Shown piece after piece: positions 44,452 through 52,874 of a stretch of 64,000 nt of DNA. How positions within the stretch are numbered: the stretch's first letter is position 1; every line of letters starts with the position of its first letter. The stretch comes from Sinorhizobium fredii USDA 257 (GTDB lineage Bacteria > Pseudomonadota > Alphaproteobacteria > Rhizobiales > Rhizobiaceae): the NCBI RefSeq assembly GCF_000265205.3, contig NC_018000.1, forward strand, positions 62,001-126,000. Direction: 5' to 3'. Under the pieces are notes generated by a model. The model had not been told where the DNA came from. It saw only the letters and a program-made list of their open reading frames with translations, and ran no database searches. A program made the position numbers and the translations under genes.

Positions 44452-46217
44452 GGGCTCTCGCCGTCGGCGACGGTGAACAACTCCATCGAGCCGAAGCCGC
44501 GGATTTCGTGCCGGCCGAGCGGCCGAAGCCTGGCGCTGCTTTGCGCGGCGGCGGCCGGGCCGATGCAGATCGCCGTGCCGAGGAACTTGTTCGCCTCCTG
44601 AAGCCGGGCGGCGAGGTTCACCGCATCGCCATGGGCCGTGTAGTCGAGCTTGCCGCCGGCGCCGACCTCGCCGAGCACCGCCGGCCCCGTCTCGATGCCG
44701 ATCCTGGTTCGGCCAAAGCCCTGTTCGGCGAATTGCGGCCGCGCGCGCATTTCCTCGGCCAGTGCGTGGATCGCGATAGCACAATCGATCGCCTTGTCGA
44801 CATGGTCGGCGAGGTCCTCCGGCGCGTTGAAGAGGGCGTGGACCGCATCGCCCACCACCTTGTCGACCATGCCGCCGTGACGGGAGACGAGCGCGTTGAC
44901 CTCCGCGAAATAGATGTCGAGCAGGGCCACGAGCTCCCGGGGGCTGAGCTTGTGTGATAGCGTCGAGAAGCCTTCGATATCGGTGAAAACAGCCGTCACG
45001 GGTCGCTCTTCACCGGCCACACGGCCGCGGTCCGGATCGTCTATGTAGCGGGCCACCACCGACTGCGGCAGATACTGCGAGAATTTCTGCCGGGCGATCG
45101 CTTCGGCGCGGCGCACCCGGGCGAGCTGCAACGCGCTCGTCACGACGAGGATCGTCACCATCGCGACCGAGATGCTGACGGCATCGAAGAGCCAGCCGGT
45201 CGCGGCGTAGATAACGCCGGCGAAAGCACTGACGGCAAGCACCGCCGCGCCGCCGAGCGTCAGCGTCATCATGGGACGGAGTTTGGTCGCGCCATAGGCG
45301 GCCACCACGCCGGCGGCGACGCTGAACAGCGCCTCCATGACGGGCAGATCGCCGTCCCGATAGGGCACGAAGCCGGTCATGATCGCGTTGGCTATGTCGG
45401 CATGGATCTGCACCGAGGGCTCGAGCGGCATGGAGGCGGTCGGCCTCAGCCCGCCGAGGCTCGGCATGCTGCTGCCGACGAATACCAGTTTGCCGGCGAT
45501 CCGGCTCTCGTCGATCCTGTCTGCCATGACGTCGGCAGCCGAAACCGTCCGGGCGGCAATTTCCGCCTGCGAACTCGCCACGAAACGAAGGTTGCCGTCC
45601 GCGTCGAGCGGAATGATGGCGTGGTCGAGCCTCAGCCAGGCTGGCTCTCCGCCAAGCACCGGCGTGCTGCTTGCTGCGCCGAGCCGGCCCGCTTCGATGC
45701 CCAGGGCCGGAAAGGCGTCGTTGTCGATAACGGCGAAGGCTTGCGCGCGGCGGACACGGGCATCCTTGTCTCCGACCAGGAACGCCGCCGTCGCCGCTTT
45801 CGCCCGGTCCATGAACATGGGGCAGGCCGTCTCCGCGCCGTGGATGAACCATTGCTCAGGGACGGCAAGCTGGCGCCGCAACGCCAGCGGTGGAACGGGA
45901 CGCGGGTGCTCCAGGACGCGCTCGGCAGCCAGAAAGCCAAGGACGACGGGCGCTTCGCCGATCGCCGAAGCGAGCGCGGCGTTTACCGGCGCGGCCGGAC
46001 CGCAGTCGGAACTGAAGACGAAGTCGACGGCGATCGCTTTGGCGCCGGCGGCTGCAAGCCGCGATATCAGTTCGGCCGTCGCACCCCTGTCCCAGCTTTC
46101 GGACCTCGCCTCGACGGCCAGCCGGTCGATGTCAACCACAAGAATGTCCGTCGACCGCGGCGAGGGGGCCCATTGGGTGAGATTGTCGAAGAACAGTTCA
46201 CGCGGCGTGCGGAACAC
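44427..46217 (-). CDS. cyaD1: CHASE2-domain adenylate cyclase, class III (CyaD1-like)
   Basis: Receptor-type cyclase. An N-terminal CHASE2 sensor (about residues 10-290) is followed by three membrane helices (about 300-370) and a class III catalytic domain (about 400-590). That domain has FTDIEGFSTLS and MVDKVVGDAVHALFNAP carrying the two metal-binding Asp, and GVGAGGKLDYT-like substrate-loop residues. The listed end is a GTG. However, the reading frame stays open upstream and encodes a hydrophobic helix (LAGGIVATLAAAFVLYLYA) that the CHASE2 topology requires. No ATG, GTG or TTG exists in it before the clr stop, so the true start may be CTG at 46313, preceded by GGAGGA. cAMP made here would feed Clr, encoded directly upstream. 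Confidence 0.88.
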   Translation of the reverse strand: MFRTPRELFFDNLTQWAPSPRSTDILVVDIDRLAVEARSESWDRGATAELISRLAAAGAKAIAVDFVFSSDCGPAAPVNAALASAIGEAPVVLGFLAAERVLEHPRPVPPLALRRQLAVPEQWFIHGAETACPMFMDRAKAATAAFLVGDKDARVRRAQAFAVIDNDAFPALGIEAGRLGAASSTPVLGGEPAWLRLDHAIIPLDADGNLRFVASSQAEIAARTVSAADVMADRIDESRIAGKLVFVGSSMPSLGGLRPTASMPLEPSVQIHADIANAIMTGFVPYRDGDLPVMEALFSVAAGVVAAYGATKLRPMMTLTLGGAAVLAVSAFAGVIYAATGWLFDAVSISVAMVTILVVTSALQLARVRRAEAIARQKFSQYLPQSVVARYIDDPDRGRVAGEERPVTAVFTDIEGFSTLSHKLSPRELVALLDIYFAEVNALVSRHGGMVDKVVGDAVHALFNAPEDLADHVDKAIDCAIAIHALAEEMRARPQFAEQGFGRTRIGIETGPAVLGEVGAGGKLDYTAHGDAVNLAARLQEANKFLGTAICIGPAAAAQSSARLRPLGRHEIRGFGSMELFTVADGESPHPRPTLA

Positions 46218-46320
46218 TGTTTCGGCGTAAAGGTAGAGAACGAACGCCGCGGCCAGAGTAGCAACGATCCCGCCGGCAAGCGGGCTGATGCGGCGATGGG
46301 GCCATGGTGGCAGGATCGGC

Positions 46321-47025
46321 CTAGTCCTCCGGTGGATCGGCTATCATCAGCAGGCGTCCCACGTTACACGAGACGATGCCGTCCGTCCGCTTGAGAGCGC
46401 CGCTTTCCTCCAGCGAGAGAATGGCACGGTTCACCTTCGGCCGGCTGGCGCCGAGAATGGCGGCGATATCGGTCTGGCTCAGCGTCAGGCGAAGATTGGC
46501 GCTTGCCGGCAGTTCGTTGCCGTGGATCTGCCGGAGCGTCGCCAGGAAGAAGCGTGCGACGCGGGCGTGGAGATCGTAGAGCGCGATCGTCTCCAGCCGG
46601 TCCGTCGTGTCGCGCAGCTGCGCGCAGAGGAAGCGGATGACCGCCTCGGCGATTCTCGGCTTCTGGGTGATGAGATCGAGAAAGGCCTTCTTGCCGATCA
46701 CATAGCCCTCGGCGGCAGTGACCGCGGTTGCGTCGGCCGAGCGCGGCTGGTCGTCGAGCACCGCCATTTCGCCGAACAGCGCCCCCGCCTCGTGCTGGCG
46801 GAGCATCAGCTCGCGGCCCTGCGGCGTGAACAGCGAAAGCTTGATGCGCCCGGAAACCACGACGATCATGTAGTTGCCCTCGTCGCCGCGCTGGAAAATG
46901 ACCGTGCCCGCGGGCCATTTCCGGTAGCTGGCGATGTCGGCAAGTTCGCAGAGGGTTTCCTTGTCGAAGTCTTCGAAAATCGGAAAGGACCGCCAGAAGG
47001 CGGGACTCCGGTTGATTTCAGTCAT
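46321..47025 (-). CDS. clr: CRP/FNR-family cAMP-dependent regulator Clr
   Basis: A 234-residue regulator. The cyclic-nucleotide-binding beta-roll (about residues 15-130) includes the phosphate-binding cassette LFGEMAVLDDQPRSADATAV, with the Arg-Ser pair that contacts cAMP. The dimerisation helix is at about 131-155. The winged helix-turn-helix TLSQTDIAAILGASRPKVNR is at about 180-205. No N-terminal Cys cluster, so not an FNR. The cyclase gene begins at or just after its stop codon, giving a regulator-plus-synthase operon. The target box at 43689 lies within the locus. The identification as Clr rests on recalled S. meliloti gene order and family. Confidence 0.9.
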   Translation of the reverse strand: MTEINRSPAFWRSFPIFEDFDKETLCELADIASYRKWPAGTVIFQRGDEGNYMIVVVSGRIKLSLFTPQGRELMLRQHEAGALFGEMAVLDDQPRSADATAVTAAEGYVIGKKAFLDLITQKPRIAEAVIRFLCAQLRDTTDRLETIALYDLHARVARFFLATLRQIHGNELPASANLRLTLSQTDIAAILGASRPKVNRAILSLEESGALKRTDGIVSCNVGRLLMIADPPED

Positions 47026-47244
47026 GAGATTTCCCCGCGTGCCCTACGCGCGGGAATTCTTCACGCAGTCGCTGTCTGTTGCAACAGAAAAGAGCTTGGC
47101 GGCCAGGGCATGGCCGGAAAGTGTTGACGACGTCACGCCGTCGTCTCGTAAATGTAAACGATCTGTTTCCGCCAGGGCGGCTGGTCAATTCGGAAAATGC
47201 TGATATTCCTGTCGCCAAATCCGTTTCCAACAGGAGCCTCGCGC

Positions 47245-47682
47245 ATGCCTCAGAATGTCATCGTCCTCATCGGACGCGTTCTACTCTCGATCATTTTCAT
47301 CGTCTCGGGCTTCGGCAAGCTCACCGATCCGGCGGGTACGGCCGGCATGATCACCAATGCCGGATGGCCGGCGGCAACCGCGCTCGCCTATCTCGCCGGT
47401 CTCTTCGAACTGGTCTCGGGTCTTGCCATTCTGGTCGGCTTCCAGACGCGCATCGCTTCCTATCTGCTCGCCGCCTTCTGCCTCGTCACGGCTTTCGTCT
47501 TCCATAGCGGCCCGATCAACATTCCCGATTTTCCGGAGGCGGCAAACGGCCTTCTGTCGATGTTCAACCAGATCATGATGATGAAGAACATCACCCTTGC
47601 CGGCGCCTTCCTGGTGCTTGCCGGCTTCGGCCCCGGAGCGCTATCGCTTGACGCCCGCCTCGGCAGAACCGTCGCTGCCTGA
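47245..47682 (+). CDS. DoxX family membrane protein
   Basis: A 145-residue DoxX protein with four membrane helices, starting VLIGRVLLSIIFIVSGFGKL, then an LAGLFELVSGLAILVGF helix and a C-terminal LAGAFLVLAGFGPGALSLD. DoxX proteins are often linked to redox or thiol stress, but the role of this one is not known. AGGAG precedes the ATG. It is divergent from clr, across a gap holding the palindrome CTGTTGCAACAG at 47076-47087. Confidence 0.87.
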   Translation: MPQNVIVLIGRVLLSIIFIVSGFGKLTDPAGTAGMITNAGWPAATALAYLAGLFELVSGLAILVGFQTRIASYLLAAFCLVTAFVFHSGPINIPDFPEAANGLLSMFNQIMMMKNITLAGAFLVLAGFGPGALSLDARLGRTVAA

Positions 47683-47707
47683 GGCGACGGAACGTCACTT
47701 CACGTAA

Positions 47708-47736
47708 GGAACCCGCCGGCACGACCGGCGGGTTCC
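47708..47736. terminator. Two-way terminator between doxX and fucU
   Basis: GGAACCCGCCGG (47708-47719) pairs perfectly with 47725-47736 across a 5-nt loop, between two convergent genes. The T-rich tail on the plus side is short (TTGCATTA). Confidence 0.75.
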
Positions 47737-47753
47737 TTGCATTATAGGATGGC

Positions 47754-48182
47754 TCAGGGGTAGATCACGCCCTTGCGCAGGATGACATTGCCGTAAAGGC
47801 GCGGTTCGCTGGTCTGCACGACCGTATGGGCGGCTTTCACCCGCGGGTAGAATTCCGCGCCGAGAAGCGGAACGACCGACTGCCCCGGCTCGTGCTTGCG
47901 GCAGCATTCGACGATGTCCCGGTGCACCGGATCGAGCGCGTCCTTGTCCTGCTTGACCGTCGCGCGGAAGATCGCCTCCGGCACGAAATCGTCGATCGGC
48001 AGCACGCTGAGGATGGCATCGAGGACCGGAACCAGATGATGGCCGTCGAGCCGCACCAGCCGCCGGGCATGTTCCTGGCCGGGATAGTTCCCGTCGACAA
48101 GGGCGATCTCGTCGCCGTGCCCCATTGCCCTGAGCGCGGCGAGCAGTTCCGGGCTCAGGATCGGGTCTATTCCTTTCAGCAT
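47754..48182 (-). CDS. RbsD/FucU family sugar mutarotase
   Basis: A 142-residue protein of the RbsD/FucU family, which speeds interconversion of sugar anomers. Typical elements are MLKGIDPILSPELLAALRAM, MGHGDEIALVDGNYPG with the catalytic His, and the C-terminal RLYGNVILRKGVIYP. The FucU branch acts on fucose and related pyranoses; here fructose or another sugar imported by the neighbouring Frc system is plausible. The ATG shares one base with the frcR stop (TGATG), so it is translationally coupled to the ROK regulator. Confidence 0.88.
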   Translation of the reverse strand: MLKGIDPILSPELLAALRAMGHGDEIALVDGNYPGQEHARRLVRLDGHHLVPVLDAILSVLPIDDFVPEAIFRATVKQDKDALDPVHRDIVECCRKHEPGQSVVPLLGAEFYPRVKAAHTVVQTSEPRLYGNVILRKGVIYP

Positions 48183-49414
48183 CAGGTAAGCTCCTTGAAG
48201 AGTACATTGGTATCGAGCAGATAGCGCGAAAACAGCGGCAGGCTCGCTCCGCCGATCGCCCGGGCGTGGCTTCCGACCGCGCCCTCGACAAGGTCCGGAA
48301 CGGTGACGCCCTGGAGGTCGAGCGTCTGTAGCGCCTTGCGCGTCGCGGCGAGAAGGCGCGAGCGCACCCAGGGCGGAAAGCCGCCGTCGATCACGGCGGC
48401 GGAAAAATCGACGATCGAGACGGCCGAGACGACGGCCTGGGCTAGTGCTGCCGCCGAATCCTGGATCCAGATTTCGAGGGGCTCGCCGAAATCGATCCAG
48501 TCGTCGGCTGAATACCAAAGCGGCTTCGGATCCACGCCGCGGTCGCGCAGCAGCTTTTCGAGGACGAAGACCGAGGCAATCTTCAGCAATTGCGTCGTCC
48601 TGCCATCCTTGCCCGACACCGGCAACGGACCGATGGCGCCGGCGGTGCCGGTCCGGCCGGAGAAGAGGGCGGAGTTGAGCACGACGCCGCCGCCGATGAA
48701 CGAGCCGATATAGAAATAGACGAAATCCGGATAGTTGGCGCCGACGCCGAAGGCGAGCTCCGCGCCGCAGGCACTGGTGCCGTCGTTCTGGAGGAAGACG
48801 GGGTGCGGCGTCCGCGCCGTGACCGCCGCCTGCAGGTCGAATTTGCGCCACCTGTCCATTTCCTCGCGTGGCGCGCCGACTTCTTCGGCCCAGTTCCACA
48901 GTTCGAAAGGCGTCGCGATGCCGACGCCGGCGATGCGCTTGCGATCTTCGGAGCTGAGCTGCCGCTCGAGCTTTTCGATGCCCTCGACGATGAAGGTGAC
49001 GAGGTCGTCGGGCAGCGGGTAGGTATGGATCTGGTGGAGATGCAGGCGGATGTTGCCGAGGAAATCCATCAGCACCAGGTCGGCGCTGCGACGGCCGATC
49101 TTGACCCCGAAAGAATAGACCGCATCCGGGTTGAGCCGCATCGGGATCGACGGTTGACCGACGCGGCCGCGCACCGGGTCGCCGCGGACGAGCAGCCCGT
49201 CGGCCTCGAGCGCGCGCATGATGACCGAGACGGTCTGTGCGGAAAGTCCGGAGCGGCGGGCGATCTCCGCCTTGGACAGGCTGCCGTGGCGACGCACCAG
49301 CGACATGACCAGCCGCTCATTATAGGCGCGCACGCGCGTCTGGTTCGCCCCGCCGCTCGGGTCGATCACATCGGGTTGCGCCGATCCCCCATGGGGATCT
49401 TGTATCAGTGACAT
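48182..49414 (-). CDS. frcR: ROK-family transcriptional repressor of the fructose operon
   Basis: A 410-residue ROK regulator. The N-terminal winged helix-turn-helix (about residues 30-85; LSKAEIARRSGLSAQTVSVI) is followed by the ROK sugar-kinase-like domain. The kinase ATP and zinc motifs are degenerate: the usual CxCGxxGC zinc site cannot be seen and IGGGVVLN marks the sugar-binding region. It is divergent from frcB and encoded with the mutarotase. From memory, the S. meliloti frc locus has a ROK gene, frcR, at this position. The ligand is inferred to be fructose or a phosphate thereof. Confidence 0.87.
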   Translation of the reverse strand: MSLIQDPHGGSAQPDVIDPSGGANQTRVRAYNERLVMSLVRRHGSLSKAEIARRSGLSAQTVSVIMRALEADGLLVRGDPVRGRVGQPSIPMRLNPDAVYSFGVKIGRRSADLVLMDFLGNIRLHLHQIHTYPLPDDLVTFIVEGIEKLERQLSSEDRKRIAGVGIATPFELWNWAEEVGAPREEMDRWRKFDLQAAVTARTPHPVFLQNDGTSACGAELAFGVGANYPDFVYFYIGSFIGGGVVLNSALFSGRTGTAGAIGPLPVSGKDGRTTQLLKIASVFVLEKLLRDRGVDPKPLWYSADDWIDFGEPLEIWIQDSAAALAQAVVSAVSIVDFSAAVIDGGFPPWVRSRLLAATRKALQTLDLQGVTVPDLVEGAVGSHARAIGGASLPLFSRYLLDTNVLFKELT

Positions 49415-49560
49415 GCCACCGCTCCTCCCGTTGGCATCCCTTCATGCGAGATCTGCCGATTCCTTCTCGCCGCCTCCGTCGATTTGGCAGCGGTGGCTCG
49501 CGCCGGACCTGCTGCACGCAGAATGCCATATCCAGATAATAATTCAATTTGATTTATTTA

Positions 49561-49590
49561 TTGACACCTTGGAATTTTGGTGTTTGATTT
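49561..49590 (+). promoter_or_regulatory. Candidate frcB promoter with overlapping operator
   Basis: TTGACA at 49561-49566, an 18-nt spacer and TGATTT at 49585-49590 look like a sigma-70 promoter. Inside the spacer ACACC (49564-49568) and GGTGT (49579-49583) form an inverted repeat, a plausible FrcR operator. The region is unusually AT-rich for this window. Confidence 0.5.
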
Positions 49591-49681
49591 ACGCTCGGAA
49601 GCGCCGCCCGCAGGAGGAGAATGCTGCGGGGGTGAAGCCTGAAGGCCGGTTCCGGCATTATTTAAACCTTGGGAGGGTTTG

Positions 49682-50707
49682 ATGAAGAAAACTGTTCTTT
49701 CCACCGCATTCGGCGCGCTCGCTCTCGGCGTCGCCTTCGCTTCGCCGTCACAGGCGGCCGACGTCTCTGCCTGCCTCATCACCAAGACCGACACCAACCC
49801 CTTCTTCGTGAAGATGAAGGAAGGCGCGACCGCCAAGGCCCAGGAACTCGGCGTCACGCTGAAGGCCTATGCCGGCAAGGTCGACGGTGATCACGACAGT
49901 CAGGTTGCCGCCATCGAATCCTGCATCGCCGATGGCGCGAAGGGCATTCTCATCGCTGCATCCGACACCAAGGCGATCGTTGATCAGGTGAAGAAGGCGC
50001 AGGCCGCCGGCGTTCTCGTGATCGCGCTCGATACCCCCCTCGATCCGGCGACCGCTGCCGACGCGACATTCGCGACCGACAACCTGCTCGCGGGCAAGCT
50101 GATCGGCCAGTGGGCGGCCGCAACGATGGGTGAAAACGCCAAGACCGCAAAGGTCGGGTTCCTCGATCTGACCCCGTCGCAGCCGACCGTCGACGTGCTG
50201 CGCGACCAGGGCTTCATGATCGGCTTCGGCATCGATCCCAAGGATCCGAACAAGATCGGCGACGAGGACGATCCGCGCATCGTCGGCCATGACGTGACGA
50301 ACGGCAACGAGGAAGGCGGCCGCACGGCGATGGAAAACCTTCTGCAGAAGGATCCGGAAATCAACGTCATTCACACCATCAACGAGCCCGCTGCCGTCGG
50401 CGCTTATCAGGCACTGAAAGCCGTCGGCAAGGAGAAGGACGTGCTGATCGTGTCGGTCGACGGTGGTTGCCCGGGCGTCAAGTCTGTGGCCGAAGGTGTC
50501 ATCGGTGCCACGTCGCAGCAATATCCGCTGATGATGGCCGCGCTCGGCATCGAGGCGATCAAGAAATTCGCCGAGACTGGCGAGAAGCCGAAGCCGACCG
50601 AAGGCAAGGACTTCTTCGACACGGGCGTCGCGCTCGTCACCGACAAGCCGGCCGCCGGCGTCGAATCGATCGACACCAAGGTCGGCACGGAGAAGTGCTG
50701 GGGCTGA
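49682..50707 (+). CDS. frcB: Fructose ABC transporter, periplasmic binding protein
   Basis: A 341-residue sugar-binding protein of the ribose/RbsB type. The signal peptide is [16 protein letters not shown] with cleavage after SQA near residue 24. The mature part starts [20 protein letters not shown], followed by the hinge-linked lobes ([12 protein letters not shown], then [16 protein letters not shown]). GGAGGG lies four nt before the ATG; a TTG immediately upstream is less likely. It is first in the frcBCAK operon. The sugar assignment follows the recalled S. meliloti locus; ribose or mannose are also ligands of that system. Confidence 0.92.
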   Translation: MKKTVLSTAFGALALGVAFASPSQAADVSACLITKTDTNPFFVKMKEGATAKAQELGVTLKAYAGKVDGDHDSQVAAIESCIADGAKGILIAASDTKAIVDQVKKAQAAGVLVIALDTPLDPATAADATFATDNLLAGKLIGQWAAATMGENAKTAKVGFLDLTPSQPTVDVLRDQGFMIGFGIDPKDPNKIGDEDDPRIVGHDVTNGNEEGGRTAMENLLQKDPEINVIHTINEPAAVGAYQALKAVGKEKDVLIVSVDGGCPGVKSVAEGVIGATSQQYPLMMAALGIEAIKKFAETGEKPKPTEGKDFFDTGVALVTDKPAAGVESIDTKVGTEKCWG

Positions 50708-50739
50708 TCGCCCGCTTGTTCGAACCGAAACCGACAGGG

Positions 50740-50761
50740 AAGGGCGGCCCCGGCCGCCCTT
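50740..50761 (+). terminator. Intercistronic hairpin between frcB and frcC
   Basis: AAGGGCGGC (50740-50748) pairs perfectly with GCCGCCCTT (50753-50761), 33 nt after the frcB stop. There is no T-run, so it more likely protects the 3' end of the frcB message and raises binding-protein expression over the permease than ends transcription. The gap to frcC is 299 nt and shows no gene. Confidence 0.6.
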
Positions 50762-51006
50762 CGCGTAAGCGCCGGGGTCTTTGACAAGGCGCGAAACCTG
50801 CGCGACCTTTAGAGCGGGATTAAGGAAAGCCACGATGCGCTTCCGCGCGCGTCTCGCTCTGGCTTCTCGGAACTGATCACGGTTGCGGCCTGGATGGCCG
50901 TCCGCACTTGCCGTGATCAAACCTGGAAGTCGCCGCGACCACGGCGGGGCCGCGCATCCGGCAGCAATGCACCCCCTTTGAGAGTGGGGTTACGGGAGGA
51001 GTCTCC

Positions 51007-52092
51007 ATGGGCGAGCCAAACACAGCCGCACAACCATCCCAGGAGTTCGAAAAGGTCCTGGTCAACAGTTCGACGGATGTGGCGTCCTTCGACACGCATG
51101 ACAAGACGCCGCTTCAGAAGATTCAGCACTTCCTGCATTCGACGCCGGCGGCCGTGCCGTTCGTCGTGCTCATCGCGTCGATCCTTGTCTTCGGGCTCGC
51201 GATCGGCGGCAGGTTCTTCTCGTCCTACACGCTGACGCTGATCTTGCAGCAGATCGCTGTCGTCGGCATGCTCGGCGCGGCGCAGACGCTGGTGATCCTG
51301 ACGGCCGGCATCGATCTCTCGATCGGCGTCATCATGGTCATCTCGGCCGTCGTCATGGGCAATTGCGCCGTGAGCTACGGCTTGCCGGCGCCGATTGCGG
51401 TGGCGGCCGGATTCCTCGTTGGCGGCGCCTGCGGGCTCTTGAACGGTCTTTTGGTGTCGCGCCTGAAGCTGCCGCCATTCATCGTCACGCTCGGCACCTG
51501 GTACGTGATCATGTCGACGAACTTCATCTACTCGGAGAACGCGACGATCCGCGAGGCGGACGTGACTGCGGTGACCCAGTGGCTGCATGTCTTCGGCGTG
51601 AACTTCAAGGTCGGCACGGCGGTGTTGACCCTCGGTGTCGTCGCCATGGTCGTCCTGGTTTTCGGCCTCTGGTACGCGTTGAACCACACCGCCTGGGGAC
51701 GCCATCTCTATGCGGTCGGCGACGATCCGGAAGCCGCCAAGCTCTCCGGTATCCGCGTCGGCAGGGTGCTGCTCAGCGCCTACACGATCGCCGGCCTGAT
51801 CGCCGCTCTGGCCGCCTGGGTCTCGATCGGCCGAAACGGCTCGATCTCGCCGTCGGCTGCGGTCACCGACTATAACCTGCAGGCCATTACGGCGGCCGTG
51901 ATCGGCGGCATTTCGCTCTTCGGCGGCCGCGGCTCGATCCTCGGCACCCTGATCGGCGCGATGATCGTCGGCGTGGTTTCGATGGGCCTCAACATGCTCG
52001 GCGCCGATCCGCAATGGAAAGTCTTCCTGACCGGCGTGCTCATCATCTCCGCCGTCGCAGTCGACCAGTGGATCAGAAAGGTAGCAGCGTAA
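51007..52092 (+). CDS. frcC: Fructose ABC transporter, permease
   Basis: A 361-residue inner-membrane permease of the RbsC/AraH family. A hydrophilic N-terminal stretch of about 45 residues is longer than in RbsC. Eight to ten helices follow; the family motifs are TLVILTAGIDLSIGVIM, LPPFIVTLGTWYVIMS, GDDPEAAKLSGIRV (the coupling loop to the ATPase) and AVIGGISLFGGRGSILGT. Its stop overlaps the frcA start (TAATG), showing coupling. GGGAGGAG precedes the ATG. Confidence 0.94.
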   Translation: MGEPNTAAQPSQEFEKVLVNSSTDVASFDTHDKTPLQKIQHFLHSTPAAVPFVVLIASILVFGLAIGGRFFSSYTLTLILQQIAVVGMLGAAQTLVILTAGIDLSIGVIMVISAVVMGNCAVSYGLPAPIAVAAGFLVGGACGLLNGLLVSRLKLPPFIVTLGTWYVIMSTNFIYSENATIREADVTAVTQWLHVFGVNFKVGTAVLTLGVVAMVVLVFGLWYALNHTAWGRHLYAVGDDPEAAKLSGIRVGRVLLSAYTIAGLIAALAAWVSIGRNGSISPSAAVTDYNLQAITAAVIGGISLFGGRGSILGTLIGAMIVGVVSMGLNMLGADPQWKVFLTGVLIISAVAVDQWIRKVAA

Positions 52093-52874
52093 TGGCACAG
52101 GAACCCATTCTCACCGCCCGCGGTCTCGTCAAGCGCTATGGCCGCGTCACTGCCCTCGATCATGCCGACTTCGACCTCTATCCGGGTGAAATCCTCGCGG
52201 TGATCGGCGACAACGGCGCCGGCAAGTCCTCGATGATCAAGGCGATCTCCGGCGCCGTCACCCCAGATGAAGGCGAGATCCACCTCGAGGGCCAGCCGGT
52301 GCACTTCCGCTCGCCGATGGAGGCGCGCGCCGCCGGCATCGAGACGGTCTATCAGAACCTCGCTCTGTCGCCGGCGCTGTCGATCGCCGACAATATGTTC
52401 CTCGGTCGCGAGATCCGGAAGCCGGGCCTCTTCGGCAAGCTGTTCCGCACTCTCGACCGGTCGGCCATGGAGAAGATGGCCCGATCGAAGCTTTCGGAAC
52501 TCGGCCTAATGACGATCCAGAACATCAACCAGGCGGTGGAGACGCTCTCGGGCGGCCAGCGCCAGGGCGTGGCGGTCGCACGCGCCGCCGCCTTCGGGTC
52601 GAAGGTCGTCATCATGGACGAGCCGACTGCCGCCTTGGGCGTCAAGGAAAGCCGGCGCGTCCTGGAACTGATCCTCGACGTCCGTCGCCGTGGCCTGCCG
52701 ATCGTGCTGATCTCGCACAACATGCCGCATGTCTTCGAGGTCGCGGACCGGATCCATATCCATCGCCTCGGCCGTCGGCTCTGCGTCATCAATCCGAAGG
52801 AATACACCATGTCGGATGCGGTCGCCTTCATGACCGGTGCCAAGGCGCCGCCCGGCGAGGCAATCGCCGCATGA
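52092..52874 (+). CDS. frcA: Fructose ABC transporter, ATP-binding protein
   Basis: A 260-residue single ATPase domain: Walker A GDNGAGKSS, Q-loop TVYQNLALSP, signature TLSGGQRQGVAVA, Walker B VVIMDEPTAAL, H-loop ISHNM. Most sugar transporters of this class carry a duplicated ATPase of about 500 residues. This one is a half-size protein and presumably works as a homodimer, a known peculiarity of the Frc system. The start overlaps the frcC stop and the end overlaps frcK (ATGA). Confidence 0.94.
   Translation: MAQEPILTARGLVKRYGRVTALDHADFDLYPGEILAVIGDNGAGKSSMIKAISGAVTPDEGEIHLEGQPVHFRSPMEARAAGIETVYQNLALSPALSIADNMFLGREIRKPGLFGKLFRTLDRSAMEKMARSKLSELGLMTIQNINQAVETLSGGQRQGVAVARAAAFGSKVVIMDEPTAALGVKESRRVLELILDVRRRGLPIVLISHNMPHVFEVADRIHIHRLGRRLCVINPKEYTMSDAVAFMTGAKAPPGEAIAA

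Noticed and set aside
47754..48899. 381-residue open frame ending in the FucU sequence
   Set aside because: Its N-terminal two thirds are an out-of-frame reading of frcR; the real FucU start is the ATG overlapping the frcR stop.
49413..49682. Small plus-strand frame upstream of frcB as a leader peptide
   Set aside because: It spans the promoter region, has no ribosome site, and its composition follows the AT-rich promoter rather than a protein.
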